DNA of 64,000 nt from Sellimonas caecigallum (GTDB lineage: Bacteria; Bacillota; Clostridia; Lachnospirales; Lachnospiraceae): positions 434,001 to 498,000 of the forward strand of contig NZ_VIRV01000001.1 of the NCBI RefSeq assembly GCF_019754295.1, read 5' to 3'. Numbering within the stretch: the first letter of the stretch is position 1; each line of letters opens with the position of its first letter. The notes beneath the pieces were generated by a model. It was not told the DNA's origin. It saw only the letters and a list, made by a program, of their open reading frames with translations, and ran no database searches. Positions 17,201 through 25,113 of the stretch are shown here, piece by piece. The position numbers and the translations under genes were made by a program.

Positions 17201-17790
17201 ATATCAACGAGATCTTTGAGATCTTCGTAATCCCATGTCTCGATCTTCTGGATTTCATGTGATGTACGGAATCCATCAAAGAAATTGATGAACGGAAGAC
17301 GTCCTTTGATAGCTGCACAGTGTGCTACCGGTGTCAAGTCCATAACTTCCTGAACACTGGATTCACAAAGCATTGCACATCCTGTCTGGCGACATGCATA
17401 TACGTCTGAGTGGTCTCCGAAGATAGAAAGGGCATGGCTTGCAAGAGCACGTGCGGAAACGTTAAATACTCCCGGAAGCTGTTCCCCTGCGATTTTATAT
17501 AAGTTCGGGATCATAAGAAGAAGTCCCTGAGATGCCGTGTATGTTGTTGTAAGAGCACCTGCTGCGAGGGAACCATGTACAGTACCTGCAGCACCTGCTT
17601 CGGACTGCATCTCTGTAACCTGTACTTCCTGTCCAAAAATATTTTTTCTTCCCTGGGTAGCCCATTCATCTGTAGCTTCAGCCATAACGGATGATGGGGT
17701 GATCGGATAGATAGCAGCTACATCTGTGTATGCATATGAAGCATGAGCTGCAGCATGGTTACCATCCATGGTTTTCATTGATCTTCCCAT
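14257..17790 (-). CDS. nifJ: Pyruvate:ferredoxin (flavodoxin) oxidoreductase, single-chain type
   Basis: At 1,177 residues this has the normal length for a fused PFOR. The domain order is: alpha-type pyruvate-binding domain starting MKTMDGNHAAAHASYAYTDV; gamma and linker domains; a ferredoxin insert with CIQCNRCAYVCP (about residue 686) and CTGCGSCANVCP (about residue 743) for two [4Fe-4S] clusters; and a thiamine-pyrophosphate domain with CAGCGET, an IANATGCSSIWGNS motif and GDGWAYDIGFGG. It oxidises pyruvate with CoA to acetyl-CoA and CO2, reducing ferredoxin, in the cytoplasm. The promoter is at 17844-17872, the ribosome binding site is AAGGAGG, and it is monocistronic. It marks the organism as a strict anaerobe. 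Confidence 0.97.
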   Translation of the reverse strand: MGRSMKTMDGNHAAAHASYAYTDVAAIYPITPSSVMAEATDEWATQGRKNIFGQEVQVTEMQSEAGAAGTVHGSLAAGALTTTYTASQGLLLMIPNLYKIAGEQLPGVFNVSARALASHALSIFGDHSDVYACRQTGCAMLCESSVQEVMDLTPVAHCAAIKGRLPFINFFDGFRTSHEIQKIETWDYEDLKDLVDMDAIDAFRKHALNPNHPCERGSAQNPDVFFQAREACNPFYDAMPAIVQEYMDKVNAKIGTNYKLFNYHGAEDAEHVIIAMGSVCETIDETVDYLLAKGQKVGVVKVRLYRPFCAEALVNAIPDSVKVISVLDRTKEPGAQGEPLYLDVVAALKGTKFDGVKILTGRYGLGSKDTTPAQIVAVYENTEKEKFTIGIVDDVTNLSLEVGAPLVTTPEGTINCKFWGLGADGTVGANKNSIKIIGDNTDMYAQAYFDYDSKKSGGVTMSHLRFGKKPIKSTYLIKKANFVACHNPSYINKYNMVQELVDGGTFLLNCPWDMEGLEKHLPGQVKAFIANHDIKFYVIDGIKIGKEIGLGGRINTILQSAFFKLAAIIPEEEAIDLMKKAAKATYGRKGDKIVQMNYDAIDAGAKQVVQVEVPESWKNAEDEGLFTPEVKGGRKEVVDFVKNIQAKVNAQEGNSLPVSAFTEYVDGTTPSGTAAYEKRGIAVDIPLWQPENCIQCNRCAYVCPHAVIRPVALTEEEAANVPEGMQTIPMIGMPDMKFSITVSAYDCTGCGSCANVCPGKKGAKALVMGNMEENAGEQNFFDFGREIPVKPEVVAKFKENTVKGSQFKQPLLEFSGACAGCGETPYAKLITQLFGDRMYIANATGCSSIWGNSSPSTPYTVNAEGKGPAWSNSLFEDNAEFGYGMMLANKALRNGLKTKVESVAASEEASEEVKAACQEWLDTFSCGATNGTATDKLVAALSGCECEVCKDIVNNKDFLAKKSQWIFGGDGWAYDIGFGGLDHVLASGQDINIMVFDTEVYSNTGGQSSKATKTGAVAQFAAGGKETKKKDLAGIAMSYGYVYVAQIAMGADFNQTVKAISEAEAYPGPSLIIAYAPCINHGIKKGMSKAQTEEQLAVECGYWNNFRFNPAAENKFTLDSKAPTGDYQEFLNGEVRYNSLVRQNPEKAKALFEKNEQEAKERYEYLSKLVALYGKTE

Positions 17791-17843
17791 TTCTTTATTC
17801 CTCCTTAGGTTCTTTAAATGTTTCTAAATTCATAGATATAGTT

Positions 17844-17872
17844 ATTATATCCCGAATATTTTCAAAAGTCCA
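17844..17872 (-). promoter_or_regulatory. Promoter of nifJ
   Basis: On minus, TGGACT (17867-17872) and a perfect TATAAT (17844-17849) have a 17-base spacer and a leader of about 50 bases. Confidence 0.65.
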
Positions 17873-17926
17873 GTGTGGGGCCTTGATATTTTGTTCCTTT
17901 TTTCATACACCACACGGAGATGATAT

Positions 17927-18841
17927 CTATTTGCCAAAAAATCGTTTTTTCGACCTGCCAAACATCCCGCCTCCCCGCGGCTTGATGTGTCCATTCTGTC
18001 CTGCACGCTTGTATATAAAATACATGGCAGAAAACAAGACAAGAAAAACAGATATAACCTGGGAAACAGGGCTTTCAACACCCGGTATCAAAAGGGAATC
18101 TGTCCGGAACCCTTCAATCCAGAATCTTCCGAGGCCATACCCCAAAAGAAAAATCAAAAACAGCTCCCCATCCTGCTGTCTCTTCTTCGATGCCAGGAAG
18201 ATACAGACTGCAAGAAGTAAACACCAGACTGATTCGTACAGAAAAGTCGGATGAACCTGCACAAAATTTGTCTCCTCAATCTGCACAACATGATTGCGCA
18301 TCATCTCCGTCACATCAGCCGCACGTACAGCTGAGACAGGAATCTGCATGGCAAAGATTCCGTCTGTGTACTCGCCAAACGATCCTCTGGCAAAAAAGTC
18401 TCCCCATCTGCCGATGGCAATCCCAACGGCAAGTCCCGGCGCAGCTGTGTCCAGCACAACAAGCGGATAGAGACCTTTGATTCTGGACATAAGAAAAACA
18501 GCGCCCGCTCCTCCCAGCAAAGCGCCGTAAAGGGCAAATCCTCCCTCGGAAAAGCGAAAAAAACTGGCCGGGTCATCTTTTAGATACTCTAAGGCAAAAG
18601 CCGCGTAAAACAATCTTGCCCCAATCACGCCGAAGGCTGTGACTGCAATGGCGATTTCCAGATAATCTTCTGCCTTTTGTCTCGTCTTCACTGCCCTCAC
18701 GCACGTAACTGCAATTCCCGCCGCAAGAGCGATCCCCATCAGGATTCCATAATATGAGACAGAAATTCCAAATACGGATACGGAAACCGGCACATCCCCG
18801 AACCAGATCCCGAGATTTGGAAAAAATACCGCATTCTGCAT
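17927..18841 (-). CDS. lgt: Prolipoprotein diacylglyceryl transferase
   Basis: This 304-residue polytopic membrane protein has about seven hydrophobic helices. The Lgt signature region is present as GRWGDFFARGSFGEYTDG (about residue 148 on; canonical GRxGNFxNxE with variations), together with GFALYGALLGG and a late LGYGLGRFWIEGFR segment. It attaches diacylglycerol to the lipobox cysteine of lipoproteins such as the two binding proteins in this window. It lies 21 bases downstream of ychF. The Asp for Asn in the signature is a conservative change seen among Clostridia. No clear hairpin follows the stop. Confidence 0.92.
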   Translation of the reverse strand: MQNAVFFPNLGIWFGDVPVSVSVFGISVSYYGILMGIALAAGIAVTCVRAVKTRQKAEDYLEIAIAVTAFGVIGARLFYAAFALEYLKDDPASFFRFSEGGFALYGALLGGAGAVFLMSRIKGLYPLVVLDTAAPGLAVGIAIGRWGDFFARGSFGEYTDGIFAMQIPVSAVRAADVTEMMRNHVVQIEETNFVQVHPTFLYESVWCLLLAVCIFLASKKRQQDGELFLIFLLGYGLGRFWIEGFRTDSLLIPGVESPVSQVISVFLVLFSAMYFIYKRAGQNGHIKPRGGGMFGRSKKRFFGK

Positions 18842-18862
18842 ATACTTTCTAACCCCTGTTCT

Positions 18863-19963
18863 TTATACGTTGAAACGGAAAAGAATCACATCTCCGTCTT
18901 TTACTACATACTCCTTACCCTCGGATCTGACAAGCCCCTTTTCTTTTGCAGCTGTCATTGTCCCGCATGCAATGAGATCGTCATATGCCACGACCTCAGC
19001 CCGGATAAAACCACGTTCGAAATCCGAATGGATCTTGCCGGCTGCCTGCGGAGCTTTCGTCCCTTTGCGTATTGTCCATGCCCTTACTTCCGGTTCCCCT
19101 GCCGTCAGGTAGCTGATCAGCCCAAGCAGGCTGTAACTTGCCTTGATAAGTTTCTCGAGACCGGATTCTTTTAATCCGAGGTCTTCCAGGAACATCTGTT
19201 TTTCGTCATCTTCCAGCTCCGCGATTTCCTGCTCGATTTCCGCACAGACAACAAAGACTTCATACCCGGCCTCTTTTGCGTATTCCCGAACCTTTTTTAC
19301 GCCTTCATTAGACGCTCCGTCATCTGCCAGGTCGTCTTCTGATACATTGGCCGCAAAAATAACAGGTTTATATGTCAGCAGATTGTAGCTTACGATCCAC
19401 TCCTGCTCTTCCTCATCCCGGATATCGTCGAAACTTCCCGCCATCTTTCCTTCTTCCAGATGTGCTTTGATCCGTTCCATGAGGTCAAGTTCTTTTGCCA
19501 CAGTCTTATCATTTCGAGCCGCGCGGACTGCCTTGCTGATTCTGCGCTCCAGCACCTCAATATCAGAAAAGATCAGTTCCAGATTGATCGTCTCAATGTC
19601 TCTAAGCGGATCGATGCTTCCGTCTACATGGACGATATTGCTGTTTTCAAAACACCGTACGACATGAACAATGGCATCCACTTCCCGGATATTTGCAAGA
19701 AACTGATTTCCAAGTCCTTCTCCTTTGGACGCTCCCTTTACAAGTCCCGCAATATCCACAAACTCGATCACTGCAGGCACAACTTTTCTTGTCTGATACA
19801 TATCTGCAAGCACATTCAGCCTTTCATCCGGCACCGTCACGACGCCCACATTTGGATCGATCGTACAGAACGGATAGTTTGCCGACTCCGCACCTGCTTT
19901 TGTAAGGGAATTAAAAAGCGTACTCTTTCCAACATTTGGTAATCCAACAATTCCTAATTTCAT
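18863..19963 (-). CDS. ychF: Redox-regulated ATPase YchF (Obg-like)
   Basis: The 366-residue protein, a standard YchF length, starts MKLGIVGLPNVGKSTLFNSL with a P-loop at residues 8-15. A TGS-like C-terminal domain (about residues 280-365) ends in VVKDGDVILFRFNV. YchF prefers ATP over GTP (the NKxD motif is altered to NxxE-type) and binds ribosomes under stress. I placed the start at ATG 19961-19963 with GGAG upstream; an in-frame ATG at 20002 would add 13 residues not found in the family. It lies between thiN (28 bases upstream) and lgt. Confidence 0.95.
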   Translation of the reverse strand: MKLGIVGLPNVGKSTLFNSLTKAGAESANYPFCTIDPNVGVVTVPDERLNVLADMYQTRKVVPAVIEFVDIAGLVKGASKGEGLGNQFLANIREVDAIVHVVRCFENSNIVHVDGSIDPLRDIETINLELIFSDIEVLERRISKAVRAARNDKTVAKELDLMERIKAHLEEGKMAGSFDDIRDEEEQEWIVSYNLLTYKPVIFAANVSEDDLADDGASNEGVKKVREYAKEAGYEVFVVCAEIEQEIAELEDDEKQMFLEDLGLKESGLEKLIKASYSLLGLISYLTAGEPEVRAWTIRKGTKAPQAAGKIHSDFERGFIRAEVVAYDDLIACGTMTAAKEKGLVRSEGKEYVVKDGDVILFRFNV

Positions 19964-19991
19964 CTCAATTTTTCTCCATTCTTTTGTTCTA

Positions 19992-20693
19992 TTACAGGGC
20001 ATGCGCAGAACGCACCGTCTCCTGCTCCCCGCATTCGTCTCTTGTTTCCATCAAAAGGATCTTTCCGAATGCAAAGGAAATTACCGCCTCTTCATCCTGT
20101 ATCTCGTTGCTGACACACAAGCTGTCGCAAGGCTTCAGGTAATGATTTTCCAGGGGGTATTTCGCACCCTTGATGGTAAGACGCTCCACATCCCCATTCC
20201 ATGGGAATACGGAAAAATATTTGCCGAACGCCTCTGCCTTTTTCAGATGAATCTCCTGTCCTCCGTCAAAGAGGCGAATCCGATTATGCCTGTCCAAAAT
20301 CTCTGCTTCCACATTGGCGGAGCTTGCGATCTCCAGCGACTGGACTGTTGCCCATACATGGTCGAGCCGGTTTCCTGTAGCTCCGAGAAGGATCATTTTG
20401 TCACATCCAAGTGTGATGGCAAGCCTGATCGCAATCTCTGTGTCCGAGGCGTCTTTTACCGGATTAAATTCCCGGATCGGCACGTCTGTCTCATCTCTGT
20501 AATATCTGATCACTTCCTCTTTGATACTGTCAAAATCTCCTACAATATAATCCGGAAGCACCTTATTCCGGTAAAGAACCTCAAGCCCTTTATCTACTCC
20601 GATGATTCTTTTCTGGGGATAGGCATTCAGCACGGACAAGACAAATGCGTCATTTACATCCCCTCCAGTTATGATAATCGTAATCCTACTCAT
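19992..20693 (-). CDS. thiN: Thiamine pyrophosphokinase
   Basis: The 233-residue protein carries the TPK motifs GVDKGLEVLYRNKVLPDYIV and GDFDSI (about residues 33-58), DASDTEIAI and LGATGNRLDH. The enzyme converts thiamine plus ATP to thiamine pyrophosphate, the cofactor that PFOR in this window needs. Its ATG overlaps the rpe stop by 8 bases. The position at the end of the rsgA-rpe-thiN string is the classical Firmicutes arrangement. Confidence 0.93.
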   Translation of the reverse strand: MSRITIIITGGDVNDAFVLSVLNAYPQKRIIGVDKGLEVLYRNKVLPDYIVGDFDSIKEEVIRYYRDETDVPIREFNPVKDASDTEIAIRLAITLGCDKMILLGATGNRLDHVWATVQSLEIASSANVEAEILDRHNRIRLFDGGQEIHLKKAEAFGKYFSVFPWNGDVERLTIKGAKYPLENHYLKPCDSLCVSNEIQDEEAVISFAFGKILLMETRDECGEQETVRSAHAL

Positions 20694-21348
20694 ACTTTTT
20701 CAAAATCTCCATCATTGCTTTCGTGTTTGCAGCCGGGTCGCCTCCGAACACTGCAGAGCCTGCCACAATGACATTTGCGCCTGCATCCAGCACATCCTCC
20801 ACATTCGTCGTGTAGATCCCGCCGTCCACTTCGATATCTGTCTTTACATTCTTCTCTTCCACCATAGCTTTCACATCCCGGATTTTCTGAAGGGAATCCG
20901 GAATAAATTTTTGTCCTCCGAATCCCGGATGTACGCTCATGATCAGGATCATATCCACCATTTCAAGATACGGCGCCAGCTCTGCTGCCGGCGTCTCTGG
21001 ACAAATCGATATGGCAGCTTTTTTTCCACAGTCCCGGATTTTTTCAATCGTTTTTTGCACATCTGAACACGCCTCCAGATGAACTGTGATGATATCTGCG
21101 CCCGCTTTTGCAAATTCTTCCACATATCGTATCGGCTCCTGTATCATCAGATGGACATCCATAACCTGATCCGTAGCGTTTCGAATGGATTTCAGTACCG
21201 GCATCCCGAAAGAAATACTAGGTACAAACATTCCATCCATCACATCAAAATGCAGATATTCTGCCCCACTTTCCTCCGTCATCTTCATCTGCTTTTCCAG
21301 ACACTTGAAGTCCGCTGCAAGAATAGACGGTGCCAAAATATACTTCAT
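20686..21348 (-). CDS. rpe: Ribulose-phosphate 3-epimerase
   Basis: The 220-residue TIM barrel has the family motifs LAPSILAADF at the N-terminus, HFDVMDGMFVP (metal ligands His and Asp), VHLMIQEP, MSVHPGFGGQKF and EVDGGI near the C-terminus. It interconverts ribulose-5-phosphate and xylulose-5-phosphate in the pentose phosphate pathway. AGGAGG lies before the ATG and 11 bases separate it from rsgA. Confidence 0.96.
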   Translation of the reverse strand: MKYILAPSILAADFKCLEKQMKMTEESGAEYLHFDVMDGMFVPSISFGMPVLKSIRNATDQVMDVHLMIQEPIRYVEEFAKAGADIITVHLEACSDVQKTIEKIRDCGKKAAISICPETPAAELAPYLEMVDMILIMSVHPGFGGQKFIPDSLQKIRDVKAMVEEKNVKTDIEVDGGIYTTNVEDVLDAGANVIVAGSAVFGGDPAANTKAMMEILKKYE

Positions 21349-21359
21349 GTCTACCTCCT

Positions 21360-22238
21360 CTAGTAACGTCTTTTTTCTTCCAGTTCCTTGTACATTTCCA
21401 GATAGTTTTTATAACGGCTTTCGGGGATTTTCCCTGCTTCCAGCGCCTCTTTGACTCTGCATCCAGGTTCATGTATATGGCTGCAGCCCTGAAAGCGGCA
21501 CTCTCCCTCATAAGGCTCAAATTCCCGGAAATACATCTTCAAATCCTCTTTTTCAAAATCGTTGACATAAAGGGAACTAAATCCCGGCGTATCCATAATA
21601 TAAGAGTATTCGTCCAGCGGAAAAAGTTCGGAATGTCTTGTCGTGTGTTTCCCTCTCTCAATCTTCCTGCTGATATCCCCTGTCTCCATGCCAGCTTCCG
21701 GATGGAGAAGGTTAATGAGGGATGACTTTCCTACTCCCGACGGTCCTGCCAGCACTGTCGTCTTTCCGTGCAGAGCCTGCCGTACCATATCGATATTTTC
21801 TTCTTTTGCCGCGCTTGAAAAGATCGTCGGATAGCCGCATGTCTCATAGATTGACTGCAGCTTTTTCCACTCTCTGTCTTCTGACAGATCTTTTTTATTA
21901 AAACAAAGAACGACAGGAATCTCCTTACATTCCATCATGACGAGAAACCGATCCAGAAGGTTCAGATGCGGTTTCGGTTTCGTCACAGCAAAGACAACTA
22001 ATGCCTGGTCGATGTTGGCCACAGCCGGCCGGATCAGTTCGTTCTTTCTCCTATGGATCTCCGTGATGTTCCCTGTCTTTTCTTCTTCATCCAAAATGTC
22101 GATTTCCACATTGTCGCCGACAAGTGGTTTTCGTTTTTCTTTTCGGAATGCTCCTTTGGCCTTGCATTCATAAACACCGGATCCTACTACGTGAACGTAG
22201 TAGAATCCGGCAATCCCTTTCACAATTTTTCCTTGCAT
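21360..22238 (-). CDS. rsgA: Ribosome small-subunit-dependent GTPase A
   Basis: The 292-residue protein has an N-terminal OB fold (MQGKIVKGIAGFYYVHV), a circularly permuted GTPase domain (CFNKKDLS as G4 before GPSGVGKSSLIN as G1, then DTPGFS) and a C-terminal zinc finger with Cys/His in CRFQGCSHIHEPGCRV. It assists maturation of the 30S subunit. ATG 22236-22238 with AGGAG is the natural start; an upstream in-frame start at 22268 gives 10 extra residues without support. It follows the kinase gene prkC by 34 bases. Confidence 0.95.
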   Translation of the reverse strand: MQGKIVKGIAGFYYVHVVGSGVYECKAKGAFRKEKRKPLVGDNVEIDILDEEEKTGNITEIHRRKNELIRPAVANIDQALVVFAVTKPKPHLNLLDRFLVMMECKEIPVVLCFNKKDLSEDREWKKLQSIYETCGYPTIFSSAAKEENIDMVRQALHGKTTVLAGPSGVGKSSLINLLHPEAGMETGDISRKIERGKHTTRHSELFPLDEYSYIMDTPGFSSLYVNDFEKEDLKMYFREFEPYEGECRFQGCSHIHEPGCRVKEALEAGKIPESRYKNYLEMYKELEEKRRY

Positions 22239-22272
22239 GAAAGTCTCCTGTCGTATTTTTTCCGGCACTGCC

Positions 22273-24366
22273 TTAAGCTCCCTTGCTCACATAAAAGACA
22301 GTCTTTCCGTCGCTTCCCGTCTCATGCCGGATTACTTTACCTGTTTCCACGGATGAGCTTTTCTCATATTTAATCGTATAATCTTTGATTCCGTGTTCAG
22401 ATGCCCATGCTGCAATATTGGATTCCCAGATACCTTTGGAATCCGTAGAGGATGATCCCGTGTTGCCGTCCGGATCCTCTGTTCCGGAATTACCGCTGTC
22501 CGGATTCTTATTGTCATCTCCGCTATCAGTTCCGCTATTGCCTTCATCCGGATTCTTTCCTTTGCTGACAACGTACGAAATCGTCGTGCCTTTGGAAATT
22601 TCCCCACTCTTTAGTGACTGGGAAATGATCATTCCTTCTTCGTACGTATCGCTGTACGTCTCAGAACGGGATACGGAAATTCCATTGCTGTCCGCCCAGG
22701 AAATCAGATCATCTTCCGGCATTCCCACAAAATTCTGTACCGTCACTGTCTGGGTAGATGGGTTTTCCCCTTTGCTCACGTAGAGAGTAACTTCCGTTCC
22801 TTTCTCCACTTCCCGTGCAGCGGAAGGACTCGTTCGGATGACCTCGCCCTCTTCGTACTCATCACTGTATTCTTCTTCCGTTCCACCCACTTTCAGGCCT
22901 TCATCTTCTATCTTACGGGTAGCTGTGCTGATGTCATCTCCTGCAACATCCGGCACTGCCACCATCTCCTGGCCTTTGCTGAGCGTCACTTCGATAGTAG
23001 AACCTTTCTTAGCCTGTTTTCCATATGCCGGCGTCTGGTCGATGACAGTTCCTTCTTCTTCATCGGATGCTTCTTCCCCTGCCACTTTCAATTTAAATCC
23101 TCGCTTCTCAGCGGCATCCCTTGCCTGTGCCTCTGTAAGACCAGAAAGATCCGGCACATCAACCTGTTCTTTTTCTTCTACCTGGGTTCTTTCCGATCCA
23201 AATATGCCAAACGCTTTTCCGATACCGAACACCGCCGCGCAGACAGCCAGAACCGCAATCAAAATCATAATAATTTTCATCGTCTTGCTCATGCGAGGTT
23301 TTGTGCCTTTTTTGCCTCTTGCATGATACCGGTCGTCATCATCGTACCGATCATCATATTCATCATCATAACGGTCATCGTATGGTTCATCGTACTCGTC
23401 ATCGTATTCGTCATCATCATACTCATCATCGTACTCACCGTCGTAACGTCCCGTATAACGATCCTGTATCTTCCGCCTCTCAGCATCGGTAATAGCCACG
23501 GTCTCAGACCCTGCTGCCGCTGCCGCCGTATTTCTCACAAAATCTCCTTCTGGATCTGATAGGGAATGGCGCAGATCCTGGGAGAGCAGCGTCACGTTCG
23601 GATAACGCTTATCTGGATTTTTCTGTGTACATTTCAGGATGATCTGCTCCAGACTATACGGGATATCCACATACTCTGAAGGAGGAACAATCTCCTCCTG
23701 GAGATGTTTGACAGCAATGGCTACTGTCGTCTCCCCATCAAACGGAACCCGTCCTGTAATCATCTCATACATGGTAATACCGATAGAATAAATATCACTC
23801 TTCTCATCGGAAAACCCTCCCCTTGCCTGTTCCGGGGATGTATAATGGACAGATCCCATGGCGTTAGAGCTTGTCGTATTGGAACTTGCAGCTTTGGCAA
23901 TTCCAAAGTCTGTAACCTTTACCTTCCCTTCATTGGAAATGATAATATTCTGCGGTTTAATGTCCCGGTGAATAATATGCCCTTTATGTACCGCCTCCAT
24001 GCCGGCACATACCTGCAGGGTAATACTGATGACTTCTTTTGGCGTCAGTCTTCCCTTCTTGGCAATATATTCTTTCAGCGTAATGCCTTCCACCAGTTCC
24101 ATAACCATATAGTACAGTCCACGATCCAGCCCCACATCGTAGACATTGACAATATTCGGATTCATGATACCAGCCGCAGCCTGTGCCTCCGAACGAAATT
24201 TCTTTACATATGTCTCATCTTCCCGGTATTCTTTCTTCAGTACTTTGACCGCCACATACCGGTTCAGCATCTTATCGCGGCCTTTATAGACATCGGCCAT
24301 CCCTCCGGCGCCGAGTTTGCTTATGATCTCATACCGCTCCCCTAATACGATACCATCTTTTACCAT
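22273..24366 (-). CDS. prkC: Membrane Ser/Thr protein kinase with PASTA domains (PrkC/Stk1 family)
   Basis: At 697 residues: the kinase domain (about 12-270) has P-loop LGAGGMADVYKG, catalytic HRDIKPQN (133-140), DFG (153-155) and activation loop TTSSNAMGSVHYTSPEQ. A single membrane helix lies at about 363-385. Outside the membrane are three PASTA domains (about 402-600), a Gly/Ser/Asn/Asp-rich linker and a partial fourth PASTA-like unit. PASTA domains sense muropeptides or lipid II. Unusual is a 45-residue acidic Tyr/Asp-rich stretch (303-347) before the membrane helix. Its start overlaps the stop of the cognate phosphatase by 7 bases. Confidence 0.96.
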   Translation of the reverse strand: MVKDGIVLGERYEIISKLGAGGMADVYKGRDKMLNRYVAVKVLKKEYREDETYVKKFRSEAQAAAGIMNPNIVNVYDVGLDRGLYYMVMELVEGITLKEYIAKKGRLTPKEVISITLQVCAGMEAVHKGHIIHRDIKPQNIIISNEGKVKVTDFGIAKAASSNTTSSNAMGSVHYTSPEQARGGFSDEKSDIYSIGITMYEMITGRVPFDGETTVAIAVKHLQEEIVPPSEYVDIPYSLEQIILKCTQKNPDKRYPNVTLLSQDLRHSLSDPEGDFVRNTAAAAAGSETVAITDAERRKIQDRYTGRYDGEYDDEYDDDEYDDEYDEPYDDRYDDEYDDRYDDDDRYHARGKKGTKPRMSKTMKIIMILIAVLAVCAAVFGIGKAFGIFGSERTQVEEKEQVDVPDLSGLTEAQARDAAEKRGFKLKVAGEEASDEEEGTVIDQTPAYGKQAKKGSTIEVTLSKGQEMVAVPDVAGDDISTATRKIEDEGLKVGGTEEEYSDEYEEGEVIRTSPSAAREVEKGTEVTLYVSKGENPSTQTVTVQNFVGMPEDDLISWADSNGISVSRSETYSDTYEEGMIISQSLKSGEISKGTTISYVVSKGKNPDEGNSGTDSGDDNKNPDSGNSGTEDPDGNTGSSSTDSKGIWESNIAAWASEHGIKDYTIKYEKSSSVETGKVIRHETGSDGKTVFYVSKGA

Positions 24367-25103
24367 ACACTCACCTCATCTGCATACGGCTCTGCCAGAA
24401 TTACCCCTATGTTGTCTGCACCGCCGTTTTCATTTGCTCTCTGTATCAAATTTTCTACTGCTTCCACAATATCGCGGGAACTTTTTACGATTTGGAAAAT
24501 CTCGTCGTCATCTACCATATTTGTCAGCCCGTCGCTGCACATCAAAATGATATCTCCACCTTTCAGACGATATTCAAAAAAGTCCGGCTCTACCCTTTTC
24601 TTGACGCCGATAGCCCGCGTGATAATGTTTTTATCCGGATGGTGCTTTGCTTCTTCTTCTGTCAGTCCTCCAAGCCTTACCATCTCTTCTACCATGGAAT
24701 GGTCTCTTGAAAGCTGTCGGATTTCTTTATTTATCAAATACAGCCTGCTGTCCCCCACATTCGCGAAATACAAAGTGCGGTCCATGATAGTGGCAGCCAC
24801 AAGTGTCGTCCCCATCCCTTCCAGCCTGCTGTCGCTTTCTGCTTCCTGTATCAGTTTCTCATTTGCAGTCTGAATCGCACTTCCGATAATTGCTTCCGGG
24901 TGCGTCTCTTTGCTGTTTCGTACTTCTTTCTCCAGAACTTCCACTGTATATTTGGAAGCAAAATCTCCTGCCCGGTGTCCTCCCATACCATCGGCCACCA
25001 CAAGCAGATTCGGAAGATTTCCAATCGGCTGATCCGTCGCAAACACGTAATCCTGATTGATTTCCCTTCTTCTTCCAATATCAGTCATTGAAAATGTTTT
25101 CAT
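24360..25103 (-). CDS. stp: PP2C-family Ser/Thr protein phosphatase (Stp/PrpC)
   Basis: The 247-residue protein has the PP2C metal-binding motifs: REINQDYVF near the N-terminus, VVADGMGGHRAGDFAS (about residues 35-50), ANVGDSRLYLI, CSDGLTNMVDDDE and the late GGADNIGVIL. It reverses phosphorylation by PrkC, whose gene overlaps its 3' end. This stp-prkC pair controls cell-wall synthesis and growth in Firmicutes. AAGGAG precedes the ATG. Confidence 0.96.
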   Translation of the reverse strand: MKTFSMTDIGRRREINQDYVFATDQPIGNLPNLLVVADGMGGHRAGDFASKYTVEVLEKEVRNSKETHPEAIIGSAIQTANEKLIQEAESDSRLEGMGTTLVAATIMDRTLYFANVGDSRLYLINKEIRQLSRDHSMVEEMVRLGGLTEEEAKHHPDKNIITRAIGVKKRVEPDFFEYRLKGGDIILMCSDGLTNMVDDDEIFQIVKSSRDIVEAVENLIQRANENGGADNIGVILAEPYADEVSVW

Positions 25104-25113
25104 TTACATCTCC

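Noticed and set aside
22273-22620. Possible CRISPR-like or tandem repeats in the prkC 3' end
   Set aside because: The repetition is of Gly/Ser/Asn/Asp codons in a protein linker with irregular spacing, not direct repeats with unique spacers.
23289-23492. Met/Thr-rich and His-rich open frames opposite and overlapping prkC
   Set aside because: They are the other reading frames of the acidic Tyr/Asp repeat of the kinase linker; low-complexity shadows without ribosome binding sites.
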